Source: Hyperoodon ampullatus (Eukaryota > Chordata > Mammalia > Artiodactyla > Ziphiidae). Taken from it: a DNA stretch of 64,000 bases. Under the pieces are notes generated by a model that saw nothing but the letters and a program-made list of their open reading frames with translations, ran no database searches and was not told the DNA's origin. The position numbers and the translations under genes are program-made. The DNA is taken from NCBI GenBank assembly GCA_949752795.1, contig OX457075.1, forward strand, positions 5,880,001-5,944,000, in the 5' to 3' direction. This document shows positions 1-10,554 of this stretch, in pieces. Position 1 is the first letter of the stretch, and each line of letters starts with the position of its first letter.

Positions 1-110
1 CAGCCCCAGAATTTCTGAATCATTAAATCCAAGGACCTGGATTTTAAAACGTCTCCCAGGAGATTCTGATAACAGTAGGTTTGGAAACAACTGCCCTGCT
101 GGAGGTATTC
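1..110 (-). mobile_element. MER5-like hAT (Charlie) fragment
   Basis: Starts with 'cagccccagaatttctgaat' and continues with the spaced 'ccaggagattctgat...' pattern typical of MER5 elements, with many changes. Old, non-autonomous and truncated. Identified from memory of the family pattern. Confidence 0.5.
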
Positions 111-662
111 CACACAACTGGTGGGAAAAGATGCTCTGATATCAGTACTTCAGAGGCTGTGGTTCCTATGAGGCTAAGATCAGCAGGATTCTCCAAAGTC
201 TTTCCTATGATAAAAACTGAGCATAAATAATAAACATGGACAAACTGCAGGAGAATAAAAAGAAAATATAGGAAGCAGAAGTGTTTCTCCTGATAAAACA
301 TGTACCTATCAAAGTAGACAAATATCAGACAGAAATCCAAGGAAAAGAAACCCCAGAAATGGAGCAGAAGCATTAGTCTACACACGTTGCAATTATTAAA
401 ATCCAAGAGAAATTATACCCTCCTCAAAATATGTCCTTTTGGGGGTCTGTTTTTCAATTAATGACAGAATTAGTATGTTAGGAAAAATTCTGGCCAATGC
501 CATCGAGTCAAATCCTTTTTTGTCTTATAGTAAGAAATGCCATCAATAGGAGATCCAATGGTAACGTAAGAAAACAATTCCTTACATCTTATGTTCTTCA
601 CAGTTGACTATAGAGTTTTGTAAAAATACCCATTACTGGGCTCAATGCCCAGAGATTTGGGA
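111..662. other. Unassigned intergenic DNA
   Basis: AT-rich sequence with no long conserved frame and no repeat I can name. Confidence 0.5.
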
Positions 663-674
663 CCAGGAATCTAT

Positions 675-685
675 CTATCAATGTA

Positions 686-716
<31 letters not shown>

Positions 717-1001
717 ATATTTATTTATTTATTTATTTATTTATTTATTTTTTGGCTGCATTAGGTCTCAGTTGTAGCATGCATTGGGCTCTTTGTTGCA
801 GTGACTGGGCTTCTCTCTAGTTGTGGCAAGTGGGCTCCAGCATGTGCGGGCTCAGTAGTTGTGACTCGCAGGCTCAGTAGTTGTGGCACATGGGCTTAGC
901 TGCACAGCAGCATGTGGGATCTTAGTTCCCCAACCAGGGATGGAACCGGTGCCCCCTGCATTGCAAGATGGATTCTTAACCACTGGACCACCAGGGAAGT
1001 C
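675..1001 (-). mobile_element. CHR-type SINE, long form, with AT/TTTA microsatellite tail
   Basis: The minus-strand SINE carries the tRNA(Glu)-like head (read on the plus strand as '...accaccagggaagtccc' at its right end) and the body of the older, longer CHR form. Its A-tail has become (TA)n and (TTTA)n at about 683-752. A 12-bp duplication 'ccaggaatctat' at 663-674 and 1002-1013 marks the insertion site. Confidence 0.85.
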
Positions 1002-1204
1002 CCAGGAATCTATATTTTTAAAACGACTCAGGTGGTTATGACTCTCACCCAGCATGGAGATTGTCTCAGTGACTCTGACATTGATTGGATGTGGAAGAGA
1101 TAGTCATAATATTAGCAGCTGGCCCTGGCATTGGCACCCAGCCACCAGGAAAGAGGCAGGCTACTAAAGAAAAACATAGATGGAGTCAGATCCACAAAAT
1201 CATC

Positions 1205-2692
1205 ACTAAGACTGATGTCAAAGAACATGCTTCCTACATTTTCTTCTAGGAGTTTTATGGTTTCAGGTCTTATATTCAAGTCTTTAATCCATTTTGAGTT
1301 AATTTTGTGTATGGTGTAAGATAGTGGTCTAGTTTCGTTCTTTTGCTGTCCAGTTTTCCCAGCACGATTTATTGAAGAGATTACCCTTTCTCCTTGTATA
1401 TTCTCTATGTGTTTGTCATAGATTAATTGTCCACATATGTTTGGTTTTATTTCTGGGCTCTCAGTTCTGTTCTATTGATCTGTGTGTCTGTTTTTGTGCC
1501 AGTAACATACTGTCTTGATTACTATAGGTTTGTGAAATAGTTTGGAATCAGGAAGCGTCATACCTCTAGCTTTGTTCTTCTTTCTCAGGATTCTTTTGGC
1601 TATTTGGGATTTTTCCTGGTTCCAAAGGCAAGGGAAAGAAAAGCAAAAATAAACAAATGGGGCTATATCAAACTAAAAAACTTCTGCACGATGAAAGAAA
1701 CCATCATCAAAATAAAAAGGCAGCCTTCTGACTGGAAGAAGATATTTTCAAATCATATATACAATAAAGGGTTAATATTCAAAATATCTAAAGAACTCAT
1801 ACAACTCAACAACAAAAAACAAACGACCTGATGAAAAAATGAGCAGAAGATCTGAATAGACATTTTTCCAAAGAAGACATACAAATGGTCAACAGGCACG
1901 TGAAAAGATGTTCAACATCACTAATTATTAGGGAAATGCAAATTAAAATCACAATGAGATTTCACCTTACCCTTGTTAGAATCACTGTGACGGAAAAGAC
2001 AAGAAATAACAAATGTTGACAAGAATGTGGAAAAAGGGAACCCTCATACATTGTTGGTGGAACTGTAAATTAGTGCAGCTGCTGTGGAAAACAGTATGGA
2101 AATTCCTCAAAAAAATTAATCATAGAAGTGCCATATGTCCCAGCTATTCCACTTCTGGCTATTTATCTGAAGAATATGAAAACACTAATTTACAAAGATA
2201 TATGAACCCCCATGTTCATTGCAGCATTATTCTTAATAGCCAAGATGTGGAAACAAACTGTGTCTATCAGTGGATGAACAGGTAAAGAAGATGGGATACA
2301 CACACACATACACACAAGCACGCACGCGCGCACACACACACAGTGGAATAATACTCAGCCGTGAAAAAAGATGGAATGCTGCCATTTGCAACAACATGGA
2401 TGGACCTTGGATATATTATGCCAAGTGAAATAAGTCAGACAGAGATAGACAAATACAGTATGATTTCACTCATGTGGAATCTGGAAAAAAAAAACAAAAC
2501 AAACGAACACTCAAAATAAAATAAAAACAAGCTCATAGACACAGAGAACAGACTAATGGTTACCAGAGGGGAAGGGGTGGGTGAAATGGGATGGTGATGG
2601 ATGGTAACTAGACTTGTGCTGATCACTTCGTAGTGTATACAGATGTCAAATTAGGACGCTGTACACCTGAAACTTACATAATAAAAAAAAAT
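1205..2692 (+). mobile_element. 5'-truncated L1 with a 5' inversion (twin priming)
   Basis: About 1205-1618 is L1 ORF2 in antisense. About 1619-2692 is the following part of ORF2 and the 3'UTR in sense, ending 'cacctgaaacttacataataaaaa'. The two pieces are neighbouring segments of one L1 with the 5' one flipped, the signature of twin priming. The reading frame has many stops, so the copy is dead. A (CA)n microsatellite interrupts it at 2300-2342. Confidence 0.85.
2300..2342. repeat. (CA)n/(CG-rich) microsatellite inside L1
   Basis: Alternating purine-pyrimidine run of CA with an internal 'cgcacgcgcgcac'. The L1 consensus also has a CA stretch here (compare 46763-46800), so it grew from element sequence. 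Confidence 0.85.
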
Positions 2693-2695
2693 CGT

Positions 2696-3789
2696 AAAAC
2701 AAGAAGGATCCACAGAAAGTTACTTCTCTCACATTCTGCCTTCAGCAACAACTAGTAAAGATCAAAACTTTTAAATTAGGCTTTTGTTTTATTGAACAGA
2801 AATTCTTTTCATATGTGGAATACCAACCGATCCAGAAAGAAATCCTATCACGTAAGGTGATAGGTACAGTTATTATTTCCCATGTATGTAGAATATGCGA
2901 TCTAGAAGTCATAGCCATTAGCCCGTCAGATCTATTGTTTTTTCCTTCCAGATGAAAACCAGGGATAAAAAAGGAATTTGCTTCAGGCAGAGTTGGGAAA
3001 AACCCCAGAAAGTCAGACACAGTCTGGTGGTATTTGCTCAATACCATGCCCACGTAGGAGGAAACAAAGGCTCAGGAACCAAACTTCTGTGCTCCTCTTA
3101 GGACTGTGTGTGTGTGCACGTGTGTGTGCATTTGTGCGTACGTGTGTGCTCGTGTGCGTGTGTGTAAAGCAGAGGGAGGAGGAAGGTGGCTACAACAAAA
3201 GTCTTCCAACCTCTCGTCCACTTTTTTAAAACCACTGTTACACTTATTGGGACAGGATTTTTATTCCCACAGTTCTGGAAGGTAGTTTTGCCAATACACG
3301 AGTGAACCCAATCCACTGTCGCTGTGTGCATACCTCACCACAGAACACATTTGTGTGTCTGTGATGATCACTGAAAATATCCAGTAACTTTTTTTGCAGA
3401 AGAGCTATTTAAATGAAGAGAGAGCTCAGTAGCCTTTAAGTGATAATATTTGTTAAATAATGACGCATTCTAAGATTCAAGCATAGCCACAATTTCTTAC
3501 AAATTTAATTAGGGATTAGTTTGCGGTTCCCCTAATCTGGCCTCCCAACACATTTTTTTTAGAATCTCTAACTTCTGTTTCATCTTCCGATTCCACATAG
3601 TTACTCATTTATTATTGAGTTGTGAAAGAGCTGCATGGCTTTTCACCTCAGTAGACCAACTGTGAGCAAACAGTCTGGAAGAAATCACTGTAGCCTCCAA
3701 CCATGTGTTCAGTTGCCAGACAGTGCATTACTTTTCAAAATATTAACTGTATCTTTTCGTAAGGCCTGATACATAGTAGGTAGGCAGTA
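2696..3789. other. Unassigned intergenic DNA with a TG-rich stretch
   Basis: An imperfect (TG)n run lies at about 3102-3165. The rest is AT-rich with no conserved frame and no clear repeat family. Confidence 0.5.
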
Positions 3790-4130
3790 CATGTTACTCT
3801 TCTGTTGAAAGTCCCTCATGCTTCTTTCTTTCCTTCAGGATAAAATAAATACTCAAGCTTGTCTTTTAGACCCAGCTGCCTTTCTAATGATTGCTCCAAA
3901 TGCTTAGGCCCCTAACCATGGACTGCGTAGAGATTTGCAAACAATGTACACTCTTTCCCACCTCCCTGCCTTTGCAGATGCTACACCCAAATGCCAGAAT
4001 GACATTTTTCCTCTCCATTCTCCTAAATCCTACTTTGAAACTTCTCTATGGAATCTTCTAGGATCTCCCCAGTTTGCAATAGATTTTCACCAGTTCTGCT
4101 GCTACTCTCTACACCCCGCCACCACCTCCC
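3790..4130 (+). mobile_element. L2 (CR1-clade LINE) fragment
   Basis: Diverged L2 3' pattern: 'aaagtccctcatgctt', 'ggataaaataaatactc', 'ctccctgcctttgcagatgct', then a degenerate run on to 4100. Ancient and without coding capacity. Confidence 0.5.
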
Positions 4131-4133
4131 CAC

Positions 4134-4184
4134 ACACACCCACACCCACACTCACACTCACACTCACACTCACACACACACCTC
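4134..4184. repeat. (CA)n/(CACT)n microsatellite
   Basis: Repeated CACACC, then CACTCA units, then CA. Open in several frames only because of the repeat. Confidence 0.9.
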
Positions 4185-4199
4185 TGCTCCCATAGCATC

Positions 4200-5035
4200 C
4201 TGTTTAAACTTCTATCACGGATCTCACTGTATTCATTTTAAAACCTTCTCTCGCTCCTCTGACAAGGAGACTAGAGATTTATTCTGTCCATGGCAGCCCA
4301 CACGTGGGTGCTTACTACATTTCTGTTGCGCAAATGGAGAAGGTAGAGACCCTGATTCCACTCTACAACTCCCTGTGTGTGACAAAGGGGGTCAATTAAA
4401 TTACATGTCATTCCGGGAAGCCCTTGTGTGGAATTTGGAAGGGTAGATGAGGCGCTTTGAAAGGGCATGCGATTCCTAGACCACAGCTTAATGATTTGTT
4501 TGTTAGGAAGGCTCTCCAAGGGAACAGCAGTCACATTCTCTGACTACCCTCGGACAATGGGAAAAAATATCAGGCAGTCACATATCCCAGGCCCCTTTCT
4601 CGGTAAATCTCATCTGTCAGCGATTCCTATGGGTACGAACCCTCCTTTGCTGGGCCACGGCTGGGAACTGAGAAGGTCTACACTGAGTGAATAAAACCAT
4701 GAATCCACAGTTTCTAACTTCCCCCAGTGAGCAAACCCAGACCCAAAGCCTTGACTGTCGACTCAGAAGAGAACTTAGATGTGATCTTTTGTTCCAAGGT
4801 GCTAACCCAGGTGTTATTTTAACTGCAGACTAGAAAGGCTATATCTGAGAAATCTCTGATACAATTAAAATGATTGAGAAGCTTTCCGCATGAAGTGCAA
4901 GTGCCAAATAAATAGACAAATAGACACAGATCAGATAAAAAGGATTCCTCAGAGGGCTTGCTTTCCTGTCTTTCTTACTAGCATATAAGTAATTGTCACT
5001 TCAAAGGATAAAAGAGAAGTTTAGTTCCTCCTAGA
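4200..5035. other. Unassigned intergenic DNA
   Basis: Mixed composition. Open frames here are short and unconserved, and no repeat is recognised. Confidence 0.45.
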
Positions 5036-5038
5036 GGA

Positions 5039-5300
5039 GCAGTCTAACCTAGTGGTTCGGAATGAAAGCTCTCTGGGTTTGATTCCTGACTTCATTAGCT
5101 GTGTGTTATTGAGAAAGTTACTGCACCTCTCTGTGCTTCAGTTTCATTACTCTACATACATAGGCACATGCATGCACACGCATGCTTTTATATCACGGTA
5201 CTAATGAAGAGATTTAATACACACACAAAAAAACCACTTAGAAAATTTTCTGGTGAATAGTAAGCACTTAGTGAAAGTTAGTTGTTATTATTATGATCCT
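5039..5300 (+). mobile_element. MIR SINE
   Basis: Contains the MIR body 'cctagtggttcggaatgaaagctctctgggtttga', the conserved core 'ttactgcacctctctgtgcttcagtttc' and a degenerate L2-like 3' end. An ancient tRNA-core SINE. Confidence 0.75.
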
Positions 5301-5616
5301 AATGATAGAAAAATATTAATGAGCTATTTCACCTTTGTTGCTTTTATTTCTTCTATTATAATGAGATGTCTTGAGATATATTCAGTCGTCCTTGTGCCGT
5401 AGAAGGATTTCTGAACAGAACTAATCCTACCTGTTCTAATGATGGATCCTTTCACCTCACATTAAATAATAAAAATATCACCAAGTTAAAAATCATCCTT
5501 GTGCATTGATTCCAACTTCTGTTCTCCATGAAGGAGAAGGATGCCATGCCTGTGTAATAACCTACAGAAAGAATTATTATTCTCCACACCATTGTGGATC
5601 ATATCCCAACTGCTTT

Positions 5617-5829
5617 TTTTTTTTTTTTTTTTTTTGCGGTACGCGGGCCTCTCACTGTTGTGGCCTCTCCCGTTGCAGAGCACAGGCTCCGGACGCGCAG
5701 GCTCAGCGACCATGGCTCACGGGCCCAGCCGCTCCGCGGCATGTGGGATCTTCCTGGACCGGGGCACGAACCCGTGTCCCCTGCATCGGCAGGCGGACTC
5801 TCAACCACTGCGCCACCAGGGAAGCCCCC
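5617..5829 (-). mobile_element. CHR-type SINE (short, young form)
   Basis: A T-run (the A-tail on the other strand) followed by the typical body 'gcggtacgcgggcctctcac' and ending 'gccaccagggaagccc'. The duplicated target 'ccaactgcttttt' occurs on both sides (about 5606 and 5830). Little divergence, so fairly recent. Confidence 0.92.
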
Positions 5830-5844
5830 CCAACTGCTTTTTAA

Positions 5845-7187
5845 TTTGTTCCCCATGTTATGGTCCTGCAGTCAGAAAATAATAATAATATCCTGCAAGA
5901 AAACTAAGTTAATACATGCTTATGTGAAAAGTGGGTAAGATACGCATTGGACTCTATTGAAAACAACAGAGGCAGAGAATATCGTTACGAGGATGTATAA
6001 TAAACTCAACCTTTGAATGATGTTCAGCTTCTGAGATGTGTTTAAAGTCTTGGAGTGGAAGAAAAGTGGAACATGTTCACTGAAATTGTGGAGTATGATA
6101 ACTTCTCTGGGGGGTAACTTACTAAATTTCCTTCCCAAGCAGTTTATCACTGTCTTTGGGGCACCCTAGATAGACAGAGAAAATGTGTCACTGACAGGCC
6201 CTATCAGAGGTAGGAAGCTTATTCATTTCCAAAGCCTTCACTTTGATGATCCCCAAATACCATCACTAGCCAAGCCTTCCACCTGTCAGGGCTCCTTCTT
6301 TTTTGATCTTAACTTATTTTGGTTTCATGGATGTCTTTGCAAGTCTGATGGAAATTAGAAATACTCCTCCAGGAAAAATGCACACACACACAATTTTGCA
6401 TATTGATCTGTGTTTTTTATGGATGCTGTCATGTAAAAAAAATCCTGTTTAAATGGAATGATTTATATTATCTTCAGTACATGAATCAATTAACATTTGA
6501 AAACAGACTTGACTACTTAATTTCTTTTTTAAAAAATATGTTATTGAAAAACCTGACTTATAACTCTCCCCAAAGATTTCAGATCTTTCACTTTTGTTTT
6601 ACTATGATCAGCAGTTTCAAAAACCTTTGTAGATGCTTCTGAAACACTTAATATCTAGGGAAATTTAAAAATTTATTTCTGCTAGGAAAGTGCAGCAGGC
6701 ATTGCTATATACCTTCTTAGAAATATTTTATTATAATTTTATGAGGAAATAAGCAAAGAGACTGTAATGTTATTCCCATATTGGTTTATATTAAATAAAC
6801 ATTGATAAGCCACAAAATCTTGATCGTAATTCAGACTCTGACCCTCAGATATATTGTTTTGGGAGAAATAAATGTACACAGCTACCATAGCCACAGAGGA
6901 AAAATTTCAAAAATATGGAGAGAAAAACCTTTTGAAACTCACCCTCTATGGATACATAAACAACAATACTGATGAGCCACTCTATGAATTTCTATGCCTG
7001 TATCTTATATTTTAAAGTTGGGACAGAGAAACTTCCTAGATACTTGATGTAAGAATTTGCTTTGAATAAGGTGACAATGCAAAGCTACTTTAAAAGCACC
7101 TCTTACTCTTAGAGTAAAATCCTTAGAAAAGCTTATAAAAGTTTATAATAATAAAAATTACCATCTTATTTTTCCTTTGAGACCAAT
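5845..7187. other. TCIM downstream flank, free of young transposons
   Basis: AT-rich single-copy sequence beyond the TCIM polyadenylation site. I recognise no L1, SINE or LTR here. No conserved frame. Confidence 0.5.
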
Positions 7188-7227
7188 CATCACACACCAA
7201 GAGCAGCTAAGTTTATAATAATTTATT
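7188..7227 (-). terminator. Polyadenylation signal and GU-rich downstream element of TCIM
   Basis: AATAAA on the minus strand at 7227-7222 is followed after 21 bases by TTGGTGTGTGATG (7200-7188), a GU-rich downstream element. Cleavage would fall at about 7203-7208. Both core parts of a mammalian 3'-end signal are present at the right spacing and at the expected distance from the stop codon. Confidence 0.65.
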
Positions 7228-8117
7228 AAGGTTGCATATCATTTGTCATGAATAATAAATTATAGAAACCATAGCATCTTTAAAAACTATTAAGTGTATC
7301 ATATTCACTTCCTAATGCTTATTGCAGTAACTGTAAGACATTTAGATTATATTTTAGCATTAGTTAGAAGATTAAAAAAACTATAAAATTTGTTCACAGT
7401 ACTTCGGATTTATGAAGGACCCTATTATTTTAACTTTTGGGCAAGCAGTTTGAAATGCATAAAAACCCCTTACAAACCAGAAGGTGGCGTACGGTTTCAC
7501 TGAGCTGCTGAAAATAATGCAGTTCCTTGAATTTGTACTTACACCCATGTGGTGCACTTTTTAAGGCATTGTAATAAATGCAAATAAATAATCAATTACT
7601 GATCCCTAAAAAAAAAAAAAAAAAATCTACCAATAGACAACATTGAAGCTTGGCAACACTTTGAACATTCAAATAAAAAATTCAGTAAACAATTGCAGCA
7701 TGGAATTCTCTCTCCTGTTCCCCATCTCCCTCCCCCTACCCAGTTTGGTTAAGGAAAAAAAGTCCAGGTTGAGTTTAAGTCCTAGGGCCTGACAGGGAGA
7801 CCCTGGCCTCCATTCATCCCCAGACTTCTGTTATCTTCAGTTTCAGTTCTCATTATGTCTGTCCAGACTCTCCCCTGACATCAGCATCGGTCCTTGTCCG
7901 CAGGGGGAGTTTTCCAGTCCTTGCTGAAAGCATTTCCTTCTCCACTGTAACAGCACAGGTGTGAAATTAGTTGGAGTCTTTGTAACAAGTTCGTTCTGTT
8001 CCTATGGAAGAGAAACTTACAAGGCAGCAACAAGATGCTGTGCGCGTTGAGTTTCATAGACTCGCTTGGTCTTTAAATGTCCGTTCTTGGCTAATGTCCT
8101 TATCCATCCTCTGGTCC
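7203..8117 (-). other. 3'UTR of TCIM (inferred)
   Basis: About 0.9 kb between the TCIM stop codon and the best polyadenylation signal, giving an mRNA of about 1.3 kb, close to my recollection of the human transcript. The half near the polyA site is AT-rich. A run of A on the plus strand at about 7608-7625 would be a U-tract in the RNA. No transposon is recognisable inside. Confidence 0.6.
7567..7593 (-). promoter_or_regulatory. AU-rich element in TCIM 3'UTR
   Basis: On the minus strand the segment contains ATTTATTTG followed by ATTTATT, i.e. three ATTTA pentamers within 27 bases. Such clusters typically recruit decay factors (TTP, AUF1, HuR) and shorten mRNA half-life, as expected for an inducible early-response transcript. 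The function is inferred. Confidence 0.55.
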
Positions 8118-8438
8118 TCAGTGAACTTTGATGGAATATTTCCGCAGTTTCAGAAATTGGAAAAGCTTGTCTTTCGTCCTCTTCTTCAGAGCCATCAGGG
8201 CTCGTGTTTTCTCCTCCAAATCTTGATCTATGGCAAAAATGATCTTAGCTCTCTCCTCTGCTTTCTTGTCCCCAGAGTTTTTGAAGAGCCTCTGTAATGC
8301 TTCTTGGTCTATGTTTTCAAAGATGTTGCCCACGGCTTTCTTACGTGAGGCTGTGTCGAAGTGGTAGCCGTGGATGGACGGGCTTACTCGCAATGAGGTG
8401 GACATGCTTCTGGCCGGGTGGCTTGGCTTGGCTTTCAT
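8118..8438 (-). CDS. TCIM: Transcriptional and immune response regulator (TC1/C8orf4), single exon
   Basis: An uninterrupted 106-codon frame, the usual length of TCIM. Recognised by its highly conserved body: SIHGYHFDTASRKKAVGNIF near residues 21-40, a charged helix with KKAEERAKIIFAIDQD near residues 58-73, and the terminus LRKYSIKVH. Known for the family: a small, largely disordered vertebrate protein that binds Chibby (CBY1), relieves its block on beta-catenin and so raises Wnt target expression; it is also linked to NF-kB-driven endothelial and immune responses and is stress-inducible. It has no signal peptide or membrane segment and acts in nucleus and cytoplasm. The gene is intronless in other mammals and the frame is intact here. 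The first ATG has a poor context (T at -3, A at +4). A second Met at codon 12 has A at -3, and residues 5-11 look less conserved than the rest, so M12 may also be used. No neighbouring gene is visible. Confidence 0.96.
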   Translation of the reverse strand: MKAKPSHPARSMSTSLRVSPSIHGYHFDTASRKKAVGNIFENIDQEALQRLFKNSGDKKAEERAKIIFAIDQDLEEKTRALMALKKRTKDKLFQFLKLRKYSIKVH

Positions 8439-8510
8439 CGATGTGTGAATCTTTGGGAATTCAGCTCCCGGGCTCTCCAGAGAGTCTGTAGCAAAATCAT
8501 TCCGGGACTG

Positions 8511-8520
8511 CTATTTAAAG
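8511..8520 (-). promoter_or_regulatory. TATA-like box of TCIM
   Basis: On the minus strand the site reads CTTTAAATAG. It lies 73-82 bases upstream of the TCIM start codon. Transcription starting about 25-30 bases downstream (near 8485-8490) would give a 5'UTR of about 50 bases with no upstream ATG. Inferred from position and composition only; no start site can be seen directly. Confidence 0.55.
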
Positions 8521-8554
8521 TGTGAACAAAAGCTCCGGGCTCAGATTACACTGG

Positions 8555-8562
8555 TGACATCA
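8555..8562. promoter_or_regulatory. CRE/AP-1-like site upstream of TCIM
   Basis: TGACATCA, one base from the palindromic cAMP-response element TGACGTCA. It lies about 40 bases upstream of the TATA-like box, a normal distance for a CREB/ATF or AP-1 site. This would fit a stress-inducible gene, but a single 8-mer is weak evidence. Confidence 0.35.
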
Positions 8563-8599
8563 GAGTGATCTCAAGGAAGCATAATCACGGACAGGTTTA

Positions 8600-9540
8600 A
8601 CAGTTGAGTTGCCAATATCCTGTTCTTGTGCTAAATGTTACTAAAAGCTGTGTTCAGGGATAGGGCAGGAAAGAGGGGGATTTCTTTTTACCACATCTGT
8701 GGCAATAGAGTTATAGACTTGGACCCTTCTATAGAAAAAAAAAAAAAAGCTGAAACCAGGAGAGCATGAAGAGACAAACAAGGTGGCTTAGCCTCTCAAA
8801 TCTTTCCAGACAACAGCCAAAGCCCAGCCACCAGAAAGTTTTAATTCCCAGAGAAGTTATTAAAGTGCAGTCCCAACATTTGGCAGCCCACACCAGTGGC
8901 CTGTGGACATCTCTAGCCAGGGCAACCCCGAAGCTATTGAGAGAAAGCTTAAGCATCAAGGACCTTGATTTGGAGTATGTCTGCTGTAGAAGGGGGGTCA
9001 GACACTACAAAACGCTGATGTGACAGCCTGAGTCCGTGACTATTCAGAGCCTGCGTCCAAGAGCAAGTCTGCAATTGCTGAATAAAATGTTCATTTAATA
9101 ATAATCATAGCAATAGACAGTGTCTCCTTAGGCTTGTGTATATATCAACAACAATGTCAAAAAAAAGCCGGAGGAAGAGTTAAAAGGTGCTTTTATGTAC
9201 ATAGCACTCAAAAGGGATGAGTTGACTTTTTCCTCTCATATTTATTTTGGCATCAGTCAGACACAGTCAGAACAATACTTCCTTTGGAAGAATTTAAATT
9301 CATTCTTTCTACCTTCCACAATATCCAGCCAGCCACTGTCCCCACTGGTGTATAGAACACTTACATTCCACCAAGGTTCAATGTCAGCTTCAAAGGGCTC
9401 CAGAGACTTCTCTTCAGAGACCTTCTGCAGGGTCCTGGCACTCTCAGAAACAGGGGTGGCCTTTGTTTTCCTCTCATCTAGTCATCTAGAAAAGTGCACA
9501 AAGGGAGAGCTTGTAGACAAGGTACCTCACTAGAGAAATG
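8600..9540. other. TCIM upstream flank, free of young transposons
   Basis: Unique sequence upstream of the promoter, with only a short A-run at about 8735-8748. Possible site of regulatory elements, but no specific site is strong enough to call. Confidence 0.45.
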
Positions 9541-9554
9541 AGTTAGAGGCTCTT

Positions 9555-10300
9555 CTCATATATTCATTCATTCACTCGTTGATTCAATCAGTATTTATTC
9601 AAGGTCGACTTTTAGCTGGAACTTTTCTAGGCATTGGAAATATAACAGGAAACCACACTAAACCAGATAAAAAACAAAACACCCCTACCTTACCTTTGTG
9701 GAGTTTACATGCAGCTGGGAAATAGACAATAGGAAAAGGTGCATGCATAGTCTAGAGGACGTCACAGGGTAATGCATGAGGTAGTTTGTACAGGAGAAGC
9801 AAGGGAGGGTTGGAATTTGCATAGGATGTCCAGAGGCAGCTTCCCAATGTGACCTTGTGCAAAGACCTGAGGGAGCTGAGGGAGGAGGCTTCGTAGACAG
9901 ACACTTGGGGGGAAGGGTGTTGTAGGCAGAGGTAAAGCAAGTGCCAAGGCCTGAACATAAGAGTATGCGTGGCGTGTAGGAAAAACAGCCAGGAGCTCAG
10001 CCTGGCTGCAGCAGAGTCACCAGAGAAGAGTGAGAAGGGGATTCAGGGTAAGAAAGCCAGAGGCAGATTGAGGACAACCCTGCACTCACAAATTTCCTGT
10101 ACTCACAACCCTGTCTCACAAATTTCCTGCACTCACAACCCTGTCTCACAAATTTCCCTCTTACTCTGTAGGAGATAGGTAGCCTTTGGGGAATTTGGAG
10201 CTGAGAAATGGCATGATTTTTCTTATAATTAAAAATAAATAAATAAATAGCTGTCGCTTCTTAGTAGAGAATAGATTGTAGGGAAACAAATCAGATTCTG
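9555..10300 (+). mobile_element. Ancient interspersed repeat (family not assigned)
   Basis: Begins with 'ttcattcattcactcgttga' and 'taggcattggaaatataaca', then 'gcaagtgccaaggcctga' and 'agagtgagaagggg', a very common mammalian ancient-repeat pattern also present at 15355-16300 and 39570-40560. I cannot name the family with certainty. Confidence 0.55.
10073..10160. repeat. 30-bp minisatellite, about 2.8 copies
   Basis: Unit of 30 bases beginning CTCACAAATTTCCTG, at 10085-10114 and 10115-10144, with a third partial copy from 10145 and a partial copy before the first. The two full units differ at one base (T/C at unit position 16). Confidence 0.9.
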
Positions 10301-10554
10301 GGCATATTGTGAAAGGGGAGTCAAAAGGATTGCAGACGGCCCCAACCTGGGGAACCAGACAGACAGGAGCCCAGCATGCACTCTTCGTGAAAGATGCCTC
10401 CTTGAGAGATGTTTCTAGGTGAGCTGGTGTTCAACACGCCAACCACAGCAGCTGATACTTGTTCTGGTTTTTCCATGGAAGAACCCTATGTTCCGCTTCC
10501 CACGACTAGGGATTTCCCGGCATATCTAGCATACTTTTGTGGCAGCCTCACTAA

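Noticed and set aside
4048..4446. 132-codon frame rich in Thr-His
   Set aside because: Its length comes from the CA/CACT microsatellite.
5594..5938. Several frames above 110 codons on both strands near 5.6-5.9 kb
   Set aside because: All are translations of the GC-rich CHR SINE, starting in or next to its poly-T/poly-A.
8454..8463. NF-kB-like 'gggaattcag' near the TCIM start
   Set aside because: Two mismatches in the second half-site, and it lies within the likely 5'UTR. Too weak to call.
8004..8491. Plus-strand frames opposite TCIM
   Set aside because: Antisense shadows of the TCIM coding sequence.
10073..10160. Possible CRISPR-like direct repeats
   Set aside because: Units are head-to-tail with no spacers, in a vertebrate genome: a minisatellite.
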